Of a DNA stretch of 64,000 nt, positions 8,277 to 15,230 are shown in pieces (positions within the stretch are counted from its first letter, which is position 1; every line of letters starts with the position of its first letter). Source of the DNA: Streptomonospora litoralis. GTDB lineage: Bacteria > Actinomycetota > Actinomycetes > Streptosporangiales > Streptosporangiaceae. Under the pieces are notes generated by a model that saw only the letters and a program-made list of their open reading frames with translations, was not told the origin of the DNA and did no database searches. The stretch is taken from contig NZ_CP036455.1 of the NCBI RefSeq assembly GCF_004323735.1, positions 4,335,101-4,399,100 of the forward strand, given 5' to 3'. The translations under genes and the position numbers were made by a program.

Positions 8277-8975
8277 GTGTCCCGTCCCCGCCTACTGAGG
8301 TCCCTGACTGCGCTGGCGCTGGTGCCGACAGCCGTCGGCTGCTCGCCGCCCGCGGACGACGCGCAGTCCCCTTCGCCCGATGCGGCCGCCGCGATCGAGA
8401 AGATCGAGGACCTGGGCGCCCTATGCGAGAACCCGGGAGAGGGCTACGGCAATGCCGCACCCTATACCGGCGAGGGGCCGCACCCCACCGTCGTGTTCTC
8501 CGCCGCCGCCATGGCCGACACCGACCCGCACACCCGGCCGGGGCTGGTCGACACCCGTGACGCCGCGGAGGACGCGACGCCGATCAGCGGATGGTTCCCC
8601 GGATCGCTGAACGCGACGCAACTGCTCGTCTGCGCACGCGGGCGCGGCCCGGTGGAGAAACTGCACACCTGCGACTACGAGGAGTCCGAATGGGACTCTT
8701 TCGGCGGCGGACAGGACAGCGGCACCCCGAAGCGCAGCACGCTCCCCCTGTTCAGCCAGCGGTTCACCTTCACCGTGTACGAACTCGCAACGGGCGAGAA
8801 GATCCACGAGACCGACTTCACCGCGACCAACGGGCACTTCGCCGGTTCCGGCCTCACGACCGACTGCCCGTCGGTGCTGCAGTACGAGGAGTCTCCCTCG
8901 GAGCTCTACGCCGCTCCGTCGGCGGAGGACCTGCACGAGCAGCTGGCGCCGATCGTCGAGGAGCCGACCGCCTGA
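8277..8975 (+). CDS. Predicted lipoprotein of unknown function
   Basis: A 232-residue exported protein. The N-terminus is a lipoprotein signal (RPRLLRSLTALALVPTA) with lipobox AVGC, predicting lipidation of the Cys near residue 22, followed by an acidic Ser/Pro linker. The mature part has four further Cys residues (ALCENPG, LLVCARG, HTCDYE, TDCPS), which may form two disulfides, and ends in an acidic helix. I recognise no domain. GTG start 8277 follows GAAGAGGAG. A hairpin follows the stop. Confidence 0.7.
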   Translation: MSRPRLLRSLTALALVPTAVGCSPPADDAQSPSPDAAAAIEKIEDLGALCENPGEGYGNAAPYTGEGPHPTVVFSAAAMADTDPHTRPGLVDTRDAAEDATPISGWFPGSLNATQLLVCARGRGPVEKLHTCDYEESEWDSFGGGQDSGTPKRSTLPLFSQRFTFTVYELATGEKIHETDFTATNGHFAGSGLTTDCPSVLQYEESPSELYAAPSAEDLHEQLAPIVEEPTA

Positions 8976-8982
8976 GGGGGCG

Positions 8983-9003
8983 CGGTCGGCGGCGCACCGA
9001 CCG
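8983..9003. terminator. Hairpin between convergent lipoprotein and P450 genes
   Basis: CGGTCGG (8983-8989) pairs with CCGACCG (8997-9003) around a 7-nt loop, within the 114-bp gap between two convergent genes. Confidence 0.45.
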
Positions 9004-9089
9004 GGCGCCGCGCCCCTCCCCGGAACGCCCGACGCAAGCGGGCGGGCACGGGAGGCAGCGGTACACGCGGCAGGCGAAGACGCTCCGGC

Positions 9090-10463
9090 TCAACCGCGTC
9101 CCAGCAGGGCGCGGGCGAAGCCGCCCAGACGCTCCCCCAGCGACGGCGACCGCGTCGCGGCGGCCGGCGCCGGGCCGGACGGGCGGACCGCGGCGGGCTC
9201 CGGGAGTGCCGCCCGGCTCTCGGGCAGGTGGACCTCGCCGAGGTCCACCGGAAGCTCCCGCAGGCCGTTGATGACCATCGAAGGGCGGTCGGGCAGCGCG
9301 TCGGCGGGTACCGCCAGGCGCAGGGGCGCGGCGCCGAACAAGCAGTGCACGGCCGCGCCGGCCACAACGGTGGCGATGTCCTGTCCGGCCCTCGGGCAGC
9401 CGTGGCCGCCTGTCCCCCACCCCAGGTGCGCGTTCGTGCTCGACGTCAGCTCGCGGGCGGCGAGGCTCTGGTTGGCCGCGGCGATGCCGAACCCGACGAG
9501 GTCGCCGCCGCGCAGGCGGTAGTGGCCGATCGTGTGGTCGGCGGTGACCCAGCGTCCGGGAAGCATCGCGACCGGAGGGCGGTGGACCTGGACGGTGTTG
9601 ACGACTGCGCGGACGTCGCCGAGCCCGGAGCGCAGGTCGGCGCCCATCCGCGGGTCGGTGAGGAGTTCGCGCAGGCAGTTGCCGATCAGGTGGGTGGTGG
9701 GGTCGTAGCCCGCGGCGAAGAGCAGCGCCGTCTGGTCCGCGGCCTCTGCTCGCGTGTGCGCAGGCCGGTCCCGATCATGCAGCAGGAACGAGAGGACGTC
9801 GTCCTGCGGATGCCGCGCGCGCTGCTCGGCGAGCGCCGCGAGGTCCTCGGCGAGCTGTGTCCAGGCCTGCATGGCCAGGTGCGGTTCGCCGTCCCAGACC
9901 GTCTCCATCAGTGTGCCGATGCGGTCGGCCTCGGCGGCGGTGAACCCGACCAGGCGGGCCAGCACCGTGCCCGTCAGGCGGCGGGCGTAGTCGCCGATCA
10001 GGTCCACCGGGCGGGGATAGGTGTAGCCGGCGGCCAGGTCGTCACTGCGGCGGCGGGAGAACTCGGCGATGAGCCGGTAGGCCACCCGTTCGACGGCGTC
10101 GAGCACCCGGTTCCTGTCGATGAGGTGCTGCAGGGCGTCCTGCAGCGCACCGCGGTAGCGCGCATGTTCGCCGCCGTCGCGGAAGCGCGCGCTCTGGCGC
10201 CGGATCAGCTGCACGGCGGTACCCGACGATTCGGGGATCAGACCTTCCCGCATGTCCCGCCAGTGGTCGGGGTCGGCGGAGAAGGGGCTCGCGGGCTGCA
10301 TGGCCCAGCGGATGGACTCCCAGGAGAGCAGCAGCCAGCCCCGCGCGTAGGGATCGAACCAGGCCGGGGCCACATCCCCGTAGGTCTCGCGCAGGTACTT
10401 CCACCGCAGGTCGGGGCGTTCGACGGGCTCGTAGAGCTTGACAGGCGGGACGGGGGTGGTCAT
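9090..10463 (-). CDS. Cytochrome P450 lacking the ExxR motif (CYP157-like)
   Basis: A 457-residue P450-fold protein. The I-helix AAGYDPTTHLIGN (about residue 247) and the haem loop WGTGGHGCPRAGQDIA (about 347, Cys ligand kept) identify it. The K-helix before the PPV turn reads NTVQVHRPPV, so the Glu and Arg of ExxR are both absent. The CYP157 family of Streptomyces is the known precedent for P450s without ExxR; membership here is inference. The ATG at 10463 is chosen over an upstream in-frame extension of 41 Arg/Gly/Pro-rich residues because homology-like sequence begins at MTTPVPPVKLYEP. The C-terminus carries an extra Pro/Ala-rich tail. No conservon genes accompany it. Confidence 0.85.
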   Translation of the reverse strand: MTTPVPPVKLYEPVERPDLRWKYLRETYGDVAPAWFDPYARGWLLLSWESIRWAMQPASPFSADPDHWRDMREGLIPESSGTAVQLIRRQSARFRDGGEHARYRGALQDALQHLIDRNRVLDAVERVAYRLIAEFSRRRSDDLAAGYTYPRPVDLIGDYARRLTGTVLARLVGFTAAEADRIGTLMETVWDGEPHLAMQAWTQLAEDLAALAEQRARHPQDDVLSFLLHDRDRPAHTRAEAADQTALLFAAGYDPTTHLIGNCLRELLTDPRMGADLRSGLGDVRAVVNTVQVHRPPVAMLPGRWVTADHTIGHYRLRGGDLVGFGIAAANQSLAARELTSSTNAHLGWGTGGHGCPRAGQDIATVVAGAAVHCLFGAAPLRLAVPADALPDRPSMVINGLRELPVDLGEVHLPESRAALPEPAAVRPSGPAPAAATRSPSLGERLGGFARALLGRG

Positions 10464-10876
10464 AGAGCACCGGTTCGGCGGATAGGGGGCGAGGGGTAAC
10501 GAGGCGCGGCGGCGCCGGTCCGGGTTCCCACCGACCGCACGGCCGACCGGCGGGATGCCTCCGGATGCGCCCGCCAGCGGGTTCACGACCGCGTTCCCGC
10601 CGCCGGCGTGGTCGGGCGCCCGTCACGGGACTCCGGCGGTGGCGTTACTCCGGTACTCCCGCGCCTCCTGCGGATCGCGCGGAGTCGGCGGAGCCTCGTA
10701 CTGCGTTCTGGTCGGGAGGGAGACAGGCCCCGCCACGGCGTGGTTCCGTCCCCCCGCCGGTGGTAGGCCCTCTCCCACCCGAGTAGTAATTATGATACAC
10801 AGTGTTCCATTTTTCTAGGGTCGAAGTCAGAGCGCATCCGGCGGATTCGGGGGTACTTCGTCCGCAGCGGGCCGGG

Positions 10877-10949
10877 ACTCGCCGCAGCGTATGTGCGCTG
10901 CGCCGACCCGCGATACCACTCGCCGCAGCGCCGCACGTAGGCTGCGCCT
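10877..10949. promoter_or_regulatory. Direct repeats and -10 box upstream of the dual-HTH regulator
   Basis: ACTCGCCGCAGCG occurs at 10877-10889 and again at 10918-10930. The first copy overlaps a perfect hairpin GCAGCG-N6-CGCTGC (10884-10901). The second lies just upstream of TAGGCT (10938-10943), a likely -10 six bases from the ATG, so a bound protein would block this leaderless promoter. The rest of 10464-10876 holds no gene that I can support; an AT-rich patch near 10785-10815 with ACACAGTGT may carry the P450 promoter. Confidence 0.5.
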
Positions 10950-11894
10950 ATGTCGACAGGGCCGCGGGAGACGCAGAGCAGGCCGGACCCGGGAACCGTC
11001 ACGCCGGACTCCGAGCAGGAGCGGCGCGGCTCCCCCGACGCCGTCGCATACGCTCCGCAGCGGCCTGCGCCTCGCAAGGTGCACTACCGCAAGTCCGAGC
11101 GGACACGCCTGGAGTTCCTGGACGCGGCGGAGACCGCGCTGGCGGCCGTTCCGCTGAACGAGTTGACGGTCGAGCGGGTCTGCGAGCGGGCCGGGAAATC
11201 CCGGAGTACCTACTACCGGCACTTCGACGACCTCCCGGCCGTCATCCGGGAGCTGATCAGGACCCGCCACGCGGTGTTCATCGCGGAGATCGAGCCGAAG
11301 GCCGGCGAGCACCTGGAAGACTTCCTGCGGCGCGGCATAGACCTGCTGCACCGCTCCTGGCAGCAGCATCCGCAGGTGTGGCTCACCGCCCTCGACCTGC
11401 ACGTCCTCGGCGATGAGGGCAGCAGGATGCAGGCGGAGTGGACGCACATGCTGCTGGAGAAGACACCCCGGATCGCCGCGCTCGCGCGCAACACCCACTA
11501 CAAACTCGCGTCCCGCCCCCCGGACCGGTTGGAGGGGCGGATCGGCAACTGGCTGCTCGGCACCTACTTCGTCTTCGCCACCCTGTACCGCTCCCCCGGC
11601 CGCGAAACCGTGACCGCCCAGGTCGACGATCAGACCGACCTGGGGATCCTCGCCTGCGGCTTCGAACCCGGCCGGGTGAGCGCACGAGAGCGTGCTCGCC
11701 TGGCGTTCCTGGACGCGGCCGACGCGCTGGCGGCAGACGTCCCGAGCGGGGAACTCACCGTCGCCGAGATCTGCCGGCACGCCCGCAAATCCACGACGAC
11801 CTTCCACCGCTGCTTCCCGGGCGGACTGCGGGAACTCCGCGGCGTCCTGGACGCGGTGCCCGCCGACGCACCGGCGCCCGCCGCGCGCCGGTAG
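10950..11894 (+). CDS. TetR-like regulator with a second TetR-type HTH at the C-terminus
   Basis: A 314-residue protein with an unusual architecture. After a 45-residue disordered N-terminus comes a TetR HTH (about 50-97; TVERVCERAGKSRSTYYRHF), then a helical domain of about 130 residues (LLHRSWQQHPQVWLTALDLH and on) resembling a TetR ligand domain. A second copy of the HTH follows at about 243-292 (TVAEICRHARKSTTTFHRCF). The two HTH segments align through RLxFLDAA, ELTV and KSxxT. Usual TetR proteins are about 200 residues with one HTH. The repeat spacing upstream may match the doubled DNA-binding unit. It is a lone gene, convergent with the bla locus. Confidence 0.82.
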   Translation: MSTGPRETQSRPDPGTVTPDSEQERRGSPDAVAYAPQRPAPRKVHYRKSERTRLEFLDAAETALAAVPLNELTVERVCERAGKSRSTYYRHFDDLPAVIRELIRTRHAVFIAEIEPKAGEHLEDFLRRGIDLLHRSWQQHPQVWLTALDLHVLGDEGSRMQAEWTHMLLEKTPRIAALARNTHYKLASRPPDRLEGRIGNWLLGTYFVFATLYRSPGRETVTAQVDDQTDLGILACGFEPGRVSARERARLAFLDAADALAADVPSGELTVAEICRHARKSTTTFHRCFPGGLRELRGVLDAVPADAPAPAARR

Positions 11895-11954
11895 AGGTGT
11901 AGGCCGCTGGGCACCGCCCGGCGGCTATCCGTGCCCGGTCCGCCGCTGACGCCG

Positions 11955-12872
11955 TCAGCCGCCGCGTAGATGGTCCCGCAGGCGGCGGGCCGCGCGGCCC
12001 ATCAGGGCGTCAGCGCCCGGCTGGGTGATGGCGGGGACGCGCGACGCCGTCAAGGCGGCGACGGCGAAGGTCTGGCCGTCGGAGTGCTCCACCACTCCGA
12101 ACTCGTGGCGGAGGTTCAGCAGGGTCCCGGTCTTGGACGACCAGCGGGCGGCGTCGGAGGCGAAGTCGGGTGCCAGGCGCTGCCGCAGCACGTTCGCGGC
12201 CATCAGCTCCCGCACCCGCTCGGCCACCTCGCCGGAGATCGCCGAGGGCCGCCACAGCGCGTGGAGCAGGTCCACCATGGCCCGGGCGGATGCGGAATTG
12301 GCCCGGGTCACGTCGAGCTGGGGTACGCCGTGGCCGCGGCCAGGCGTACCGCCTTCGATGGCCAGGGTGTGGGCCAGGTGCGCCTCGCCGGGCCCGAGCC
12401 GCTCGGCCGGGGTCTGATTCAAGTCGAGCAGCATGTGGCGGACCGCGATACCGCGCAGCCCGATCCCGTCCAGCCAGCGGGCGACCTCCTCCGGCCGGAC
12501 GAGCCCGAACAGAGCGTCGGCGGCGGAGTTGTCGCTGACCGCCAGGCTGAGGTAGAGGAGATCGTCGAGGGCGATCCGGGCCGGGTGGCGGAACCTGCTC
12601 ACTCCCACCGGTCCGGGTGTGGCCACCTGCCCGGGCTGCACCTCCAGGCGCGCGTCCCCCTCCAGCTCACCGCGCCGCACGCGGTCCAGCACGGCGGCCG
12701 CCAGGGGTACCTTCACCAGCGAGGCGATGGGCAGGTCCACGTCGGCATCGATGCCGACTTCGTCGCCGGTGTCCAACTCACGCACCAGGAGGGAACCGTA
12801 CAGACCGCCGTCGTCCAGTTCGTCGCCGACGTCCCGCAGCAGGGCCGTCTCCGTGTCCCGCAGCGAGCTCAC
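11955..12872 (-). CDS. blaB: BlaB-like penicillin-recognising regulator protein (serine beta-lactamase fold)
   Basis: A 305-residue protein with the beta-lactamase/transpeptidase fold and no signal peptide. Ser-x-x-Lys is at 51-54 (SLVK), SDN near 112 and KTG near 246. The omega-loop Glu166 of class A enzymes is missing: the region reads MLLDLNQ, with Leu where Glu is needed. In Streptomyces cacaoi, BlaB is such a non-hydrolytic relative that acts with the LysR activator BlaA to control the beta-lactamase gene. Order and overlap here match: it starts with GTG at 12872, sharing GTGA with the blaA-like stop. Role is by analogy. Confidence 0.75.
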   Translation of the reverse strand: MSSLRDTETALLRDVGDELDDGGLYGSLLVRELDTGDEVGIDADVDLPIASLVKVPLAAAVLDRVRRGELEGDARLEVQPGQVATPGPVGVSRFRHPARIALDDLLYLSLAVSDNSAADALFGLVRPEEVARWLDGIGLRGIAVRHMLLDLNQTPAERLGPGEAHLAHTLAIEGGTPGRGHGVPQLDVTRANSASARAMVDLLHALWRPSAISGEVAERVRELMAANVLRQRLAPDFASDAARWSSKTGTLLNLRHEFGVVEHSDGQTFAVAALTASRVPAITQPGADALMGRAARRLRDHLRGG

Positions 12873-13759
12873 TCGGACCCCCGCCCCGCCGCGGTCGCGC
12901 CGAGACAGCGGGCGAGGCCGAGGTCCAGGGCCTCTTCGACCCACCGGCCGTCCGTGCCCGTCCCCGCTGCGACGGTGTAGCCGCGAGCCGGTTCGATCTC
13001 GCCGATCGGGCGCCAGTGCAGCCGCAGCTGCCGCGCCTGGGCCGCCGAGCACAGCAGCAGGTCCGCCGAGCACAGCACCCGCGCCGCGGCCGATGCGAGC
13101 GCGGTCGACACCGCGACCTGGGACGGTTGCAGACCGGCGGCGTCACCGTGCCGCCGGATGCGGTCGCGGATGTGCGGCACGTCGTCCTCGGGCTGGATCC
13201 ACAGCCGGCGCCGCCTCTCGGTGTCACCGCGGCCGACGCGCAGCGTCTCCAGGTACACGGCCGCCGCGTGGGTCTCGACCACTCCGCCTACACCCAGGGG
13301 GACCGTCCACTTGCCTTCACCGGGCGGGACCGCGGCGGTCGCCGCCCGCACCTGGCGAGTACGCAGCAGGTCGTCCCGTCCCGGCGGCGGCGCCGGGTGC
13401 AGGTCCAGCTCGATGCCCTGCCGCAGCGCCTCGGCGCCGAGCAGGGCGAGGTCGCGCGTGGCGCAGATGTCGGGAACGGCCAAGCGCAGCGGGGCGAGCC
13501 GTGCGCGTTCGGCATCGTGCTCCATAGCCTCGGCCAGGCTGATCAGGCGCTTGGCCGACGGCAGCATGTCGTGACCGAAAGGAGTCAGCGTGGCGCGCCG
13601 GGTGGAGCGGTCGAACAGCCGCCCGCCGAGATGCCGCTCCAGAGCCGCGATCCGACGGCTTGCCACCGGCTGCGGGATGCGTGCGGCCGCGGCGCCGAGG
13701 GTGAAGCTCCCGCGCTCACTGACGCGTACGAAGGCGAGGCAGGCGCCGACGAGGTCCAT
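12869..13759 (-). CDS. blaA: LysR family regulator, BlaA-like
   Basis: A 296-residue LysR protein. The N-terminal HTH is [20 protein letters not shown] with [21 protein letters not shown], followed by [16 protein letters not shown]; the rest is the effector domain. It is divergent from a class A beta-lactamase gene and overlaps the blaB-like gene (GTGA), the arrangement of the S. cacaoi blaL-blaA-blaB locus, where BlaA activates blaL. ATG 13759 is chosen because the HTH begins there; the open frame runs on upstream through the divergent promoter. A palindromic T-N11-A box lies 12 bp upstream. Confidence 0.85.
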   Translation of the reverse strand: MDLVGACLAFVRVSERGSFTLGAAAARIPQPVASRRIAALERHLGGRLFDRSTRRATLTPFGHDMLPSAKRLISLAEAMEHDAERARLAPLRLAVPDICATRDLALLGAEALRQGIELDLHPAPPPGRDDLLRTRQVRAATAAVPPGEGKWTVPLGVGGVVETHAAAVYLETLRVGRGDTERRRRLWIQPEDDVPHIRDRIRRHGDAAGLQPSQVAVSTALASAAARVLCSADLLLCSAAQARQLRLHWRPIGEIEPARGYTVAAGTGTDGRWVEEALDLGLARCLGATAAGRGSE

Positions 13760-13771
13760 GTGCCGCAGACT

Positions 13772-13786
13772 ATGCCGTTTTCGCAT
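13772..13786. promoter_or_regulatory. LysR box ATGC-N7-GCAT between blaA-like and blaL-like genes
   Basis: ATGC (13772-13775) and GCAT (13783-13786) form a palindrome containing the T-N11-A pattern (T13773, A13785) characteristic of LysR operators. It lies 12 bp before the LysR gene and 165 bp before the beta-lactamase, consistent with autoregulation and activation of the divergent gene. Confidence 0.6.
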
Positions 13787-13950
13787 CGGAGTCGCCATTT
13801 CCGTCTTGGACCGTATCGGTGCCGCCGCGCGAGACTCTGCGTGAGGCCGCCGGGCGGCGGCCCTCCACCACCCGGGCGCCGGGGGCTCGGGGCGTCGCAC
13901 CCGGCTGCGCTCCCGTGCCGACCCGACCGCCGACAGAAAGGACCTGTCAC

Positions 13951-14910
13951 ATGCTGATCCGATCCCGCCTCGCCGCAGTCTCCGCCGCGGCGGCCGCCCT
14001 CGCAATGGCGCCGCTCGCGAGCTGCGCGGCGGCCGAGGAGAGCGCCGCTCCCGCCGCATCCGGCTCCTCGGCTCCCGGAACCCCGCCGGGCGCAGCTGCC
14101 GCCCCCGGCCAGAAACCGGTCCCGCCGGGCGAGTACCGGCCCGAACTGCTGCGGCTGGAGCGGGAGTTCGACGCCGACCTGGGGGTCTACGCGCTGGACA
14201 CCGGCTCCGGGGAGGTCGTCTCTTTCGGGGCCGACGAGCGCTTCGCCTACGCCTCCACACACAAGGCGTTCTCGGCCGGCGCGGTGCTGGAGCAGACGCC
14301 GATGGAGGGACTGGACAGGCGCATCACCTACACCGAGGAGGATCTGCTCGATTACGCCCCGATCACCGAGAAGCACGTCGACGAGGGCATGGAGCTGCGC
14401 GCGGTGATCGACGCCGCCGTCCGCTACAGCGACAACACGGCGGCCAACCTGCTCTTCGAGGAGCTGGGCGGGCCCGCGGGCCTGCAGGCCGCGCTCAAGG
14501 AGATCGGGGACGACACCACGCACGTGGACCGCACCGAGCCCGAGCTCAACGAGGCCGCTCCCGGCGACATCCGCGACACCAGCACACCGGAGGCGATGGC
14601 CGCCACCCTGCGCAAGTACGCGCTGGGCGACGTGCTGCCGGAGGAGAAGCGGGAGATCCTGGTGGACATGCTGCGCCGCAACACCACCGGCGACGACCTG
14701 ATCCGCGCCGGGGTGCCCGAGGGCTGGACGGTCGGCGACAAGAGCGGTGCCGCCGCCTACGGCACGCGCAACGACATCGCGGTGCTGTGGCCGCCCGAGG
14801 GCGACCCGATCGTCATGGCGGTGATGTCCGAGCGCGACGCCGAGGACGCGGAGTACGACGACGCCCTCATCGCGGAGGCGGCCGAGGCCGCCGTCGGCGC
14901 CCTGGAGTGA
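13951..14910 (+). CDS. blaL: Class A beta-lactamase, predicted lipoprotein
   Basis: Serine beta-lactamase hydrolysing penicillin-type antibiotics. All class A motifs are present: STHK near residue 101 (active-site Ser), SDN near 160, EPELN near 196 (the Glu general base) and KSG near 263. The N-terminus is a signal with lipobox LASC, so the enzyme is probably lipid-anchored outside the membrane, with an Ala/Pro/Ser linker before the domain. ATG 13951 follows GAAAGGA. The divergent LysR and BlaB-like genes make inducible expression likely. Confidence 0.93.
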   Translation: MLIRSRLAAVSAAAAALAMAPLASCAAAEESAAPAASGSSAPGTPPGAAAAPGQKPVPPGEYRPELLRLEREFDADLGVYALDTGSGEVVSFGADERFAYASTHKAFSAGAVLEQTPMEGLDRRITYTEEDLLDYAPITEKHVDEGMELRAVIDAAVRYSDNTAANLLFEELGGPAGLQAALKEIGDDTTHVDRTEPELNEAAPGDIRDTSTPEAMAATLRKYALGDVLPEEKREILVDMLRRNTTGDDLIRAGVPEGWTVGDKSGAAAYGTRNDIAVLWPPEGDPIVMAVMSERDAEDAEYDDALIAEAAEAAVGALE

Positions 14911-14978
14911 GCCCGGCCGGCGAAGGCGTCGCCGCGTGGCCGCGTGCCACGATCTTGAGTTCTCGTCGCGTTCTCGTT

Positions 14979-15038
14979 GTCGATCCTGTACCGGTGGCCA
15001 CGTTCGGCCCTGATCATGACCACCGGTGCAAGATCGAC
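14979..15038. repeat. 19-bp inverted repeat downstream of blaL
   Basis: Arms 14979-14997 and 15020-15038 match at 17 of 19 positions around a 22-nt loop. Just before it, TTCTCGTCGCG/TTCTCGTTGTCG is a short tandem repeat and CGATCTTG recurs. It may be the blaL terminator or a dispersed repeat unit. The remainder of 14911-15230 holds nothing else that I can name apart from the presumed promoter of the next gene. Confidence 0.5.
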
Positions 15039-15230
15039 GTTACCGGAGATCCGCCGTTTACCACGCCACTTCCGGGAGAAACGCGCATATCAGCCTGATT
15101 ATCACCATGGCACTCCGCGCTGCCACGGTGCTCCGTACGGGCACCGCACCGGGCGCCCTTGCCGTGATCAGCGGAAAAGCCGGTGTTATGCTGTCTTTTC
15201 CGCCCGATCGCAATATCGGAAAGAAATGCG

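Noticed and set aside
12617-13957. Long plus-strand frame opposite the blaA/blaB-like genes
   Set aside because: Pro/Arg-rich antisense shadow of two clearly assigned genes.
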